Shown here one piece after another: positions 27,308 through 35,573 of a DNA stretch of 64,000 nucleotides (its first letter is position 1; the number at the start of each line of letters is the position of its first letter). Position numbers and translations under genes: made by a program. Source of the DNA: Massilia phosphatilytica (GTDB taxonomy: Bacteria > Pseudomonadota > Gammaproteobacteria > Burkholderiales > Burkholderiaceae_D); assembly GCF_002968015.1 (NCBI RefSeq), contig NZ_PUIP01000003.1, positions 410,353-474,352 of the forward strand. Direction: 5' to 3'. The notes under the pieces are model-generated. The model worked only from the letters and a program-made list of their open reading frames with translations. It had not been told where the DNA came from and did not search any database.

Positions 27308-28375
27308 TCAGGCCTGCGCCAGCCTTGCCAGATCGCCCTTGAGCTGCGCCACCGTCGGCGTGACGACCGCGAGGAACGCCGCTTCGCGCGCGCGGCGGGC
27401 ATAGCCGCCGTTTGCGCCACGAAGCAAGGCGCGTCCGCCCAATGCCTGCAACTCCAGCGCGGTTGCAGCCGCCGCGATATCGACCATCCGCAAGCGCAGC
27501 GTCAGCAGGTCGCGCGGCCGCTCGCGCAGGCCGCCATCATCGAGGCCTGTGCACAGCGCCTCCCGGCATGCCGCCCTGTCCGCATCGAGGGTATCGATCT
27601 GGCCGGAAAAGACCGACGGCTTGCCGTCGAGCGCGGCACGTGCCGTCCGCAACGATGCACGCGCGAGTCCGAGCCCCAGACCGCATTGCAGGCCGACGAA
27701 AGCGGGACGTATCGAGGGCAGGAAGACCCGCGCCTGCGGGTGGATCTGCCACGACGCATCGAGCGCGACATCGCTCAGGCGCAACGCGGCCGTGTTGGTG
27801 CCGCGCAGCGCGAGCAGATCGAGGTCGGGTTCGCGCACCACGCCGCGCACGTCGTGGGGAAGCGCGAACACGGATGGATTATCGCCGTGTTCGTCGCCGA
27901 CGGCGACCGCCGCGACGAAGCCTTGCCTGCGCAAATTCGTCGCCCAGGCCACTGTGCCGTTCAAGCGCATGCCGTCCGGCGTGGCGGTGCCAACGATGCG
28001 TAACCGATCCAGGCCGCCCAGGAATTTCATCGCATTCGACAACCCGGGCGCGCCCGCAAGCCGGCCGTGCAACAGGTCCGGCACGAGCCTGCGCACGAGG
28101 TCCCGGTTCGGGCTCGCCAGCAGGCAGGCGATGACGGCGCGCTGCGCCCAGTACACAAAGGCGGCACTGAGCGAGTGTTCGGCGAGTCCCGCGACGATGT
28201 CGACGGCCGCGCTCAACGCGCGCCCGTCTCCGCCCTCGCTTTCAGGCACGCCCACCGCGAACAGACCGGCCTGGGCCAGACGGGTTGGCAGCGCATCTGC
28301 GTGCAGCGTGTCCGAATCAAGGTTGTCGGCGTGCTTGTCGAGCCATGCAATAAGCGATTCATCCATTCCTGGCAT
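27308..28375 (-). CDS. Acyl-CoA dehydrogenase-like flavoprotein
   Basis: A 355-residue protein with the acyl-CoA dehydrogenase shape: helical N-terminus with GLFAVGVPESEGGDGR, a middle beta domain (WATNLRRQGFVAAVAVGDE, LRGTNTAALRLSDVAL) and a helical C-terminus. It is short of the usual 380-400 residues and the catalytic Glu and Arg contacts cannot be pointed to with confidence, so it may be a member acting on non-CoA substrates or a monooxygenase-like relative. GAGGA lies seven bases before the ATG at 28375. It is a single gene between the chemoreceptor and the secretion island. Confidence 0.7.
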   Translation of the reverse strand: MPGMDESLIAWLDKHADNLDSDTLHADALPTRLAQAGLFAVGVPESEGGDGRALSAAVDIVAGLAEHSLSAAFVYWAQRAVIACLLASPNRDLVRRLVPDLLHGRLAGAPGLSNAMKFLGGLDRLRIVGTATPDGMRLNGTVAWATNLRRQGFVAAVAVGDEHGDNPSVFALPHDVRGVVREPDLDLLALRGTNTAALRLSDVALDASWQIHPQARVFLPSIRPAFVGLQCGLGLGLARASLRTARAALDGKPSVFSGQIDTLDADRAACREALCTGLDDGGLRERPRDLLTLRLRMVDIAAAATALELQALGGRALLRGANGGYARRAREAAFLAVVTPTVAQLKGDLARLAQA

Positions 28376-28502
28376 CGTTTCGTCCTCTGTGAAAACACAA
28401 TGTAACGATGCTAGGCGAAATCAAGATCCATACAAATAAATAGCGATTTGGCTGTTTCGGGATTCCATGTAGACTTCGAGCGGATCAATCACGGGTAGCA
28501 AA

Positions 28503-29714
28503 ATGCGCAACATCTTCGTATTCGTCACGGCTTGTTCGTTGCTGTCCGCGCATGGACAGTCCTTTGCCCAGGAGGCGAAGCAGCAACGCGTTGAATTTCC
28601 TGTCTGGGAACGTGTGCTGTCCGGCACACTCGGCACGAAGCCGATCAGTGTGGCGCTGAGCCGCATCGCCGGGAATGTGTCGGGCTGGTATTGCTACGAG
28701 CCCTGTTCCGAGAAGACGCGACAACAACTTCAGCTGACCGGCACGGTGGAAGCCAACACGCTCAAGTTGACCGAGCGCGATTCGCAGTCTGCCAAGAACA
28801 TTGCGACCGGCCGCTGGACCGTGAACCTGGACGGAGACAACGCGTCGGGAAACTGGACGTCGCCCAATGGCAGGAAGACGTTTCCGGTGCACCTGCGCGA
28901 CACGCAGCCGGTGCCGTTCGAGCTCCGCCTCGTTGCCGACGCAATGCCGAAAGAGACGGATGACAGCGAGGAAGCGCCTCATGTATCGGCCCTCAGGATC
29001 TATCGAAACGGCCAGCTCGCGCAGGAACTGGCGACCGATTCCCAGGGTCCGGGGAGCGTCTTCATTCCGTCGCTCGTCGACGCCAATTTCGATGGGTTCC
29101 CCGATCTGACGATTGCGCTGAGTTTGCCGGCGGGACCGAACATTCCGCAGCAGACCTGGCTGTTCGATCCGCGCACGCAGCGCTTCGTCGATGCGCCGGA
29201 AACGCTGCAGGGGATTACCTCACCCGAGTTTGACATGAAATTCAAGACCATTGTTTCGCAATGGCGTAACGGGTGCTGCGAACATGGCGTGACGACGTAT
29301 CGTTGGGATGGCGGGAGGCTCAAGGAAGCTGACACGGCGTCGAGCGTGCAATTGCCGGTGCTGGTCGGCCAGAAGATCCTGTATTGCTACACAATTCCCG
29401 AGTATCGGGACGGGCGTATCGAATTTCCCGATCGGGTGGAACAGGTCGGCGATCGCCTGACGTTGACGTTCGATGACTTCAGCAGCTGCGAATCGCAGGC
29501 ATTGTCCAGTGCATCCGGCGACATCGCGATATGGAAGCGTAACGCAGCGGGGAAGCTCAAGGTCGTGCGCACAGAGAGGACGGCGTGGAAGCAGGTCGAG
29601 ACGCCGAGCGGGCGTCGTTATTGTCCGGAGATCCCGTACTTTGGGCATGGGCGCATGGAGCGCAAGCTGCTGCAGGATCGTCCTGACGAAACTTGTAGTG
29701 ATACCGCACCGTGA
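28503..29714 (+). CDS. Secreted protein with XAC2610-like calcium-site motif
   Basis: A 403-residue protein with a signal peptide (ACSLLSAHGQSFAQ). The middle contains VDANFDGFPDLTI, an FG-GAP/EF-like loop seen in XAC2610-type periplasmic proteins, and two pairs of nearby cysteines (YCYEPC, NGCCEH). No enzymatic motif was recognised. It sits at the edge of the type VI island, convergent with the DUF3304 lipoprotein gene. It may be an unrelated resident gene or a periplasmic protective protein. Confidence 0.6.
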   Translation: MRNIFVFVTACSLLSAHGQSFAQEAKQQRVEFPVWERVLSGTLGTKPISVALSRIAGNVSGWYCYEPCSEKTRQQLQLTGTVEANTLKLTERDSQSAKNIATGRWTVNLDGDNASGNWTSPNGRKTFPVHLRDTQPVPFELRLVADAMPKETDDSEEAPHVSALRIYRNGQLAQELATDSQGPGSVFIPSLVDANFDGFPDLTIALSLPAGPNIPQQTWLFDPRTQRFVDAPETLQGITSPEFDMKFKTIVSQWRNGCCEHGVTTYRWDGGRLKEADTASSVQLPVLVGQKILYCYTIPEYRDGRIEFPDRVEQVGDRLTLTFDDFSSCESQALSSASGDIAIWKRNAAGKLKVVRTERTAWKQVETPSGRRYCPEIPYFGHGRMERKLLQDRPDETCSDTAP

Positions 29715-29811
29715 CGACTACCGTGCTTGGAAGTTCAATATAGCCGCATCATCGCCCCCGGAGGCGGCGCGATGGGGTGATTTGGACTTGCGCCAACTGA
29801 ATTCGTAACGA

Positions 29812-30192
29812 CTACGCGAACCGAATCGTCGGAAAAAAAGTGTAAATAAAGTGTTCCTGGACTTTTATATTTTTCAACTTCAACAATTTCGACTTACGGA
29901 TATGCATTATTCCCTCTGGCACATCCCATCCAACTTCAACGTTGAGTCCGGAATACCATTTTTTTGGAAGATTGACGCAACATACGCTGCCCACGCCTGC
30001 GCTTAATGGATGCGCATGCCCGCCTCCCGCGCCGTTAACCGTCGTAGAGTAGATATACTTCTCCATATGATTTACGATGCCGGCATTTGCTGCGTACGTT
30101 TCTTTTTTCGTACGGTCTTGTTCGTCTATGACCGGACTCGTGCATGCACTCAACAGGAATACTCCGACGAAAACAATGTCCACTAGTCGCAC
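29812..30192 (-). CDS. DUF3304 lipoprotein, type VI-associated
   Basis: A 126-residue protein starting with a lipoprotein signal (GVFLLSACTS, lipobox LSAC). The mature part has the DUF3304 signature GGGHAHPLSAGVGSVCC followed by LPKKWYSGLNVEVGW. DUF3304 proteins are frequent beside vgrG and effector genes in beta- and gammaproteobacteria, probably as immunity or envelope accessory factors; this role is inferred. It is the last gene of the minus-strand run vgrG-1, phospholipase, Tli4-like, broken DUF3304, DUF3304. Its A+T content is clearly higher than in region 1. Confidence 0.75.
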   Translation of the reverse strand: MRLVDIVFVGVFLLSACTSPVIDEQDRTKKETYAANAGIVNHMEKYIYSTTVNGAGGGHAHPLSAGVGSVCCVNLPKKWYSGLNVEVGWDVPEGIMHIRKSKLLKLKNIKVQEHFIYTFFPTIRFA

Positions 30193-30336
30193 GGCCAGTA
30201 CAAATTCTCGAGAACTGATGGCTTTTGCGCTACTGAAGCCAGCTCCGCAGGAAGCCCCCCTGCCTGTTCCGGCCCAACGCGCATTCCGGCCACCGTACGC
30301 TGCAACAGGGGCATCATGACGTCACCGACGGAGTTA

Positions 30337-30905
30337 TTATTCTGGGCTTTGCTCATTGCTACACTTGGGGAAGTTCAGTTTTTTAGCTCGATCTTCGCTA
30401 AGCTTTAAACGTGAAAGAGACATTTCCTCCGTAATTTGAACCTCCACCGACCCGTCGGGATAAAAATGAGCTTCGAGATGATTCGGCTTGATCCCAGCTG
30501 GTCGCGCCGCTTTTACATATTCTTCTTTGTATAGATAATGGTGAAGTTCTTCAGCTTTGCCCGTTATGGAGTTGTTTTCGGTATAGCGGCACCCATCGAT
30601 TTTCCAACCAACCACTACGAATATTGCCCCTGATTCACCTGGCGAAAACTTAATGCAGCAAACAGCCCCGCTGCCCCCTCTTGTCGGGCTACTTACCCTT
30701 ATAATTCCGCCGTTTTGCATGTCTATAAAATAGTCCTCGATGTGATGGTCTGTATAGTTATAACCATCAAATCTAGTGTCATAGTGGCTTCAGCAGGTTT
30801 TTGGGAACGCGCCACTGCGACCTTTCCATCGAACGAGAAAATGTACAGCAACGATGCGCCAATAACGAACGCCAACGTACCGGAGTAAAAGAATCTTATG
30901 GCCAT
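30337..30905 (-). pseudogene. Frameshifted DUF3304 paralog
   Basis: Two reading frames together give a DUF3304 protein. Frame one starts at 30905 (MAIRFFYSGTLAFVIGASLL, a membrane anchor) and reaches PAEATMTLD. It then runs into a stop after about 15 more codons, while the next frame carries on with DGYNYTDHHIEDYF and the family signature VSSPTRGGSGAVCC to a stop at 30337. The break is at the short T-run around 30769-30771 (minus-strand GATTTGATGG), where one missing T would explain it. It may be a true lesion or a sequencing error. An alternative short protein beginning at MQNGG (30720) would lack the N-terminus. Confidence 0.65.
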
Positions 30906-31102
30906 CTTCACGTTGTGTGTCCGTCGGCACATCGGCCTCGAGAAGCGTTACCAATTCTGAAAATTTTAACGAATTAAATTTGGCGGCATGCATTACATCC
31001 ACCCATCCACTCATCGTAACCATTCCTGGCACCCGGCGTTAGCCGCACGCGCGCAGGAATTCAAAGCAAGGAAGAGAACATTTGCTTATGCGCTTCTCTG
31101 AA

Positions 31103-32470
31103 TTATCTTCGAGTTAGCTCCGGCATGGGCGGCGTAGTTGGCCTCCAGCGCATGCTTTTGACCATCAGGTCCATACGGCTCTTACTCACCGCAAATGGCG
31201 GAGGGAGTTCCTTCAATTCCGGAGCCAGATTCATGTTCATAGTACGCATATTCACGAGAATATAAGGCAGTACCGTCGTGCCTAGCCATCCTCCATAACC
31301 GGTGAACACACTGTAAATTTCGTACCCCTTGCCTCCAGGCTGATTAAACTTCAAGTGCACTCCTCCCTGCGACGCAGACAGTCCGCCCATCTTGACCATT
31401 CGGGGGCCAATACGTTGAATCACCTTCGGCATCGGCTCACCCGGTTTATCCGGTGGGGGTGGCGAGATGGCCGCCTCGGCCATTGCAAGCAAAGGTGTCG
31501 CCTTAATATTCCGTGGATCGACAGTACCCGTACTTAGGGTATACAAGACACCCGGAGCATCACTGAAACGTATTGACTGCTTGAACGCGATGGGTGTTTC
31601 TCCATCGTCTGCGATAAAGCCGAAAGGTATGCACACACCTCTTTCTGTAGGAATTTCGTTAGCCGCACGCGGGCGAAAATTCGAGAGCATAGAAGAGAAT
31701 TTTTTCTTATGGCTCTCCTTATCTGCAGGATTTTTCATCTTCACATTGGATTCGAATACGAAGATGTGATCGCCTCGCGTCAGGTACGCTCTGAGAATCG
31801 AACGGAGATCTGAATTATCAACTGACGAGTCTTCACTGGTCCAATACGCTTCACTGTTCGGCAATCCGGTGTTGAACCTCTCAAATTTCGTCCCGTACTC
31901 AGCGATGATCGTTTCGAATCGCTGAATATCTTTCAACTGCTCCTCGATCTCGGCCTTATCAGCGTCCGATATTTTACCGGGCTTTTTCAGTCTAGCGATA
32001 TAAGAGCGCTTTTCTTCGATATTATTTTGCAACGCAGCTATTCTACCGTAAGGCGTGGCCTCAAATACCTTCTCCTTCGAGCGCATTTTTTTCGATGCGA
32101 TGACGGCGATGAGCGTATCCCCAAAACGCATACTATCGTATGGATCCCCAACGTTATCGCTGAACGACCGTGCAAAAATGCCTGTTGGATACATGTGGCG
32201 ATAGTAAGTCGGCCACTCATCAACTCCATTAACTTCGAACATCATTCGGCCAAAACACTCAGAACTGACACCAATCGGCTTCTGGTAGCCTGGCGCCATT
32301 ATTTTCAATAGATCGTCAGAGGTTGGAGCCCGAGAAGGTGCGACTTTTGATGCGTCGTCCGACAACTCTGCCGCCTGAAGCGTGTTTGAAACACGCCCCA
32401 GCAGTAACAGGACAATCGCTAGGCAAGGAAATATTCTTCCTTGAGGAGACAAAGACTCAGTTCGTGACAT
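31103..32470 (-). CDS. Tli4-family type VI immunity protein
   Basis: A 455-residue protein with a signal peptide or anchor (CLAIVLLLLGRVSNTLQAAE). The sequence has the pattern of the Tli4 immunity family: an early CFGRMMFEVNG, a charged helical stretch, IFVFESNVKMKNPADKE with FSSMLSNFRPR, and a C-terminal domain with GGVHLKFNQPGGKGYEIY. Such proteins act in the periplasm to neutralise lipase effectors. It directly follows the phospholipase D effector gene (46 bases), so it is the likely cognate immunity protein. Recognition is from memory of the family, not from a search. Confidence 0.68.
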   Translation of the reverse strand: MSRTESLSPQGRIFPCLAIVLLLLGRVSNTLQAAELSDDASKVAPSRAPTSDDLLKIMAPGYQKPIGVSSECFGRMMFEVNGVDEWPTYYRHMYPTGIFARSFSDNVGDPYDSMRFGDTLIAVIASKKMRSKEKVFEATPYGRIAALQNNIEEKRSYIARLKKPGKISDADKAEIEEQLKDIQRFETIIAEYGTKFERFNTGLPNSEAYWTSEDSSVDNSDLRSILRAYLTRGDHIFVFESNVKMKNPADKESHKKKFSSMLSNFRPRAANEIPTERGVCIPFGFIADDGETPIAFKQSIRFSDAPGVLYTLSTGTVDPRNIKATPLLAMAEAAISPPPPDKPGEPMPKVIQRIGPRMVKMGGLSASQGGVHLKFNQPGGKGYEIYSVFTGYGGWLGTTVLPYILVNMRTMNMNLAPELKELPPPFAVSKSRMDLMVKSMRWRPTTPPMPELTRR

Positions 32471-32516
32471 CGCTATGATTCCAAGAGTATACGAGGCTTA
32501 AAACAGTGCGGATCAA

Positions 32517-35500
32517 CTATCCGTTCACTTCAATTTCGGTCGACTGAATTGTACTCGCGACTGTCTGTTGAGGTCCGGTTGTGGGATCTGACTTCGCAAG
32601 CATCGTAAGATTCATTGCCGAAAGATTATTTTCGCCTTCAGTCCACGATAAAGGCAACGCCACGATGAATCCTTGTATTTCTCTGGGGGACTTTTCTTTT
32701 GCTCGAGCTTTTGCATACCAAGAATACGTAGTGTCCCGAACTTCGTCATCTCTCCAAAACCGTTCATTGAACGGCATATGATAGTCCAGGGCACGCTTGT
32801 TCTTGTTCCATGTCGGCCAGATCGAACTTGGTTTGTCCCTAACGTCAGGAAGAAACGGAAACGCATCTTTGTATGCGGTCGCATTAGCGTAAGCAACCTT
32901 CTGAATCGTTTCCCAAGTTTCCGTCGCGGCAGGTTTTTCCACGACGCTGGCTAAGGAATGCGCCGGGCGTGCAGATCCCATTAGACCAAATAATTTCTTC
33001 CACAATCTGACTCTGAGCCCGTGAACGCACGAACTCACCATCACTGGCTTGACGCCGTCCAACTTGACGCTCTTTTGCTCATCATCCCGAATTACGACGG
33101 CGAGCTCGGAATCTCGATTTCCCAACTGACTTCTGTCGTTGATATTGGCACTTCCGAGTATCGCCACGCGATCGTCAGCAATTAACAATTTTGAATGCAC
33201 GTAAATTTGCTCTGTGACGGGCCGCCCGTCCAAAACGTCCCAATTACGAAGATTAAGCAACGTCAAGAAACTTTTCCATTTGTCGCCGACCTCCTGCCGC
33301 AGGTCGTCAATAGAATATTCGCTGGCAATCGTCTTCGCTTGAGTAAGACTGATATTTTTCTTCTTCTTGATATCGAGTGCCAGTATTGCTCGACGAATCC
33401 GATTTACAAGACTCTGACTGCCGGATACCAGTGACTGCATGGTCAGGTGAAGCTGCGTCATGATGTTGAGTGTATTTAATGTTCCTTCTGGATGAACTGG
33501 AAGAACCATATATACATGGAACGGCTGGCCATCGAAAACTGCCTTCTCAATCCTGGTTGCCAATGCCTCGCCAATTGGATTAAGAATACGCTCTTGAGGC
33601 TTCCCCATCATTAATGACGCCTTGATCGACGCGATATTGCCAAGCACCGCCTTCAAATCGTTTACAAAAACGTTTCCCTTTCCTTTAATGTCCCGCGCGA
33701 TATCGTCGTATTCCGCCCATTTAATCTTGCTTGGCACTTCATCCCAAGGCACCCCGAAAATTCCGAGGCGTTTTGCGTATTGCTGGTAATCGGGCAACGC
33801 ATTGACATCAGTTAAAATCGACATCGGAATATTATTTTCACTGGCTTTCGGTGTCGAAGAGTCGGCCCCATACGCTGACTGAAAAAATTGACCTTCAATA
33901 TAAATGAAGTTCTGCGAACCGTAGATTGCAGTTAGCATTGCCTTAAGACAGTTGTTCTGCTCACGAATGGCCCCATGCATCTCGGCGCTTCCTGCGCGGT
34001 CAGCCATCTGTTCATCGCGCTGCAACGTCGCCGGCGCACTCCGCAATACCTGAACCCAACACTTCCCGTGCTTGCTTTGGTCCTTCTTCAGTATGGTAGG
34101 GGAAATACGAGGTAACCTAACAGCGGCGGTAGGACGTAACCCGAAGGCGTCAAAAAAGGCAGACACCTCTGTCCCAGCTCTGGTCCGATAAGACACCTCA
34201 TAACGATGCGCAACCGCGTTCCAGCGCCGGACAAAGTTTCTGCTCAGATCACTGACCGCCGGGCCCAGGATCGATGCGTGAACATCGTGCCACGGCATAC
34301 GAGGTTGAGAGGGTGACAAAACCTTTCCGTCAGGAGGCAACATCTTTCTGACTTCGCGAAGGTTCTCGTAGCGCTTCGGACGATTGTCGGCAGATACACT
34401 CAGCTGCTTGAACACGGCAATGCCGAACATTTCAATGATCTTGATTGTCTCCTGACGCACTTCGGCTGGCAATTGCTCCAGACTGGCGTGATTTAACCAG
34501 GCGACGAGCGCAGCGCTTGCCGTGCTCACATGCGCCGATCCAGTTTGTCGGAGACGATCAAGTTTGCCGTTCAGGCTCTGATTAATCCGTCGATATGTCC
34601 AACGCGTCAGATCGTCCACGGCCTCGACGGGTTTCTCCTGCAGGCTGCGAATGAATTCCGGCATCAGGTCCTTGGAGTTCCACCAGTCGCTGACTTCCTG
34701 CCGCTTATCCTTGGCGAAATCGCTGCCGGCTCTTTTCCAGTCCAGCACCGTGGCAACCGGCCTGCCCGATGCCGACTCCCACCAGGCACCAGCTTTAGCA
34801 AGGAAGCCGTCGAAGCAAGCGCAAACGAGCTCGTTTCTGGTCAAATAATTGACCTGTTCGACTTTCGTTAGTTCATGAATCGGTGGAATGCAAGTGTTGT
34901 AGACCTCGTTTCCGACACGACCTTCATGTGCAAGCGGAAACCGGCCGTTATCTCGACGCCCGTAAGCCAGATCGATCCCGCCTACAAATGCACGTACATC
35001 GTCGATAACGACCAGTTTCTGGTGGTGTGAAAACCCGATCCCAAGTGCCCCCGCCATATCGCTCTGGGCGATTGCAGGCAGAGCGAACGCACGTACCGGT
35101 GGGGGCAGGCCAGCGTTCAATTGGTAGACCGCGAGCATTGTTTCAAAATCCCCTGTATTGACACCCGCCTTGGGGGAGAGCCACGGCATGATGTAGACAC
35201 GCAAGGCCGGGTTCGAGTCAATAGCTTTTTCAAGACATTCGTACAATGTTTTTCCCGTGGTCAGCTCTACGTCAAAATTGACCTGCCACCCAGCGATGTA
35301 AATCGATTTCCTGGCGCCGACAATCGCATCCGCGACTGCCGCGAAATATTCTTCCCCTGTGACGTAGAAATCAACCGAATTTCCGTTACTCGGCTCCGAG
35401 AAGACTTTACCCCATGTAATGTCAGGATGTTTTGCAATAGGTACGTCATCATGTACGAAACATCCGGGTGCGGACACCGCGGTGGCGGTCGGCGCCCCGT

Positions 35501-35537
35501 CCGCAGAAATCAATTGCGAAATCTGTTTGCTGGTCAT
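32517..35537 (-). CDS. Phospholipase D-type type VI effector (Tle5-like)
   Basis: A 1006-residue protein with two HKD catalytic motifs: HQKLVVID near residues 171-178 followed by FVGGIDLAYGR, and HSKLLIAD near 779-786 followed by ILGSANINDRS. Both carry His, Lys and Asp at the expected spacing, so the enzyme should be active on phospholipids. There is no signal peptide, as expected for cargo delivered by VgrG. It starts 37 bases after vgrG-1 on the same strand and is followed by a Tli4-like gene, a standard vgrG-effector-immunity order. The A+T content is clearly higher than in the vgrG core. Family: Tle5 (PldA/PldB) type VI lipases. Confidence 0.88.
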   Translation of the reverse strand: MTSKQISQLISADGAPTATAVSAPGCFVHDDVPIAKHPDITWGKVFSEPSNGNSVDFYVTGEEYFAAVADAIVGARKSIYIAGWQVNFDVELTTGKTLYECLEKAIDSNPALRVYIMPWLSPKAGVNTGDFETMLAVYQLNAGLPPPVRAFALPAIAQSDMAGALGIGFSHHQKLVVIDDVRAFVGGIDLAYGRRDNGRFPLAHEGRVGNEVYNTCIPPIHELTKVEQVNYLTRNELVCACFDGFLAKAGAWWESASGRPVATVLDWKRAGSDFAKDKRQEVSDWWNSKDLMPEFIRSLQEKPVEAVDDLTRWTYRRINQSLNGKLDRLRQTGSAHVSTASAALVAWLNHASLEQLPAEVRQETIKIIEMFGIAVFKQLSVSADNRPKRYENLREVRKMLPPDGKVLSPSQPRMPWHDVHASILGPAVSDLSRNFVRRWNAVAHRYEVSYRTRAGTEVSAFFDAFGLRPTAAVRLPRISPTILKKDQSKHGKCWVQVLRSAPATLQRDEQMADRAGSAEMHGAIREQNNCLKAMLTAIYGSQNFIYIEGQFFQSAYGADSSTPKASENNIPMSILTDVNALPDYQQYAKRLGIFGVPWDEVPSKIKWAEYDDIARDIKGKGNVFVNDLKAVLGNIASIKASLMMGKPQERILNPIGEALATRIEKAVFDGQPFHVYMVLPVHPEGTLNTLNIMTQLHLTMQSLVSGSQSLVNRIRRAILALDIKKKKNISLTQAKTIASEYSIDDLRQEVGDKWKSFLTLLNLRNWDVLDGRPVTEQIYVHSKLLIADDRVAILGSANINDRSQLGNRDSELAVVIRDDEQKSVKLDGVKPVMVSSCVHGLRVRLWKKLFGLMGSARPAHSLASVVEKPAATETWETIQKVAYANATAYKDAFPFLPDVRDKPSSIWPTWNKNKRALDYHMPFNERFWRDDEVRDTTYSWYAKARAKEKSPREIQGFIVALPLSWTEGENNLSAMNLTMLAKSDPTTGPQQTVASTIQSTEIEVNG

Positions 35538-35573
35538 TCGGTTTTCATTGAGTAAGGCAAATCGGCGAAGGTG

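Noticed and set aside
29715..29811. A terminator between the convergent 28503 and 29812 genes
   Set aside because: A short symmetric stretch (CCCCGGAGGCGGCGCGATGGG) does not form a good stem with a T-run.
30790..31032. An 80-codon minus-strand frame starting MPGMVTMSGWVDVM
   Set aside because: Its second half is an alternative frame of the broken DUF3304 gene and no motif is present. The first half reads protein-like, so a tiny leftover gene is possible but unsupported.
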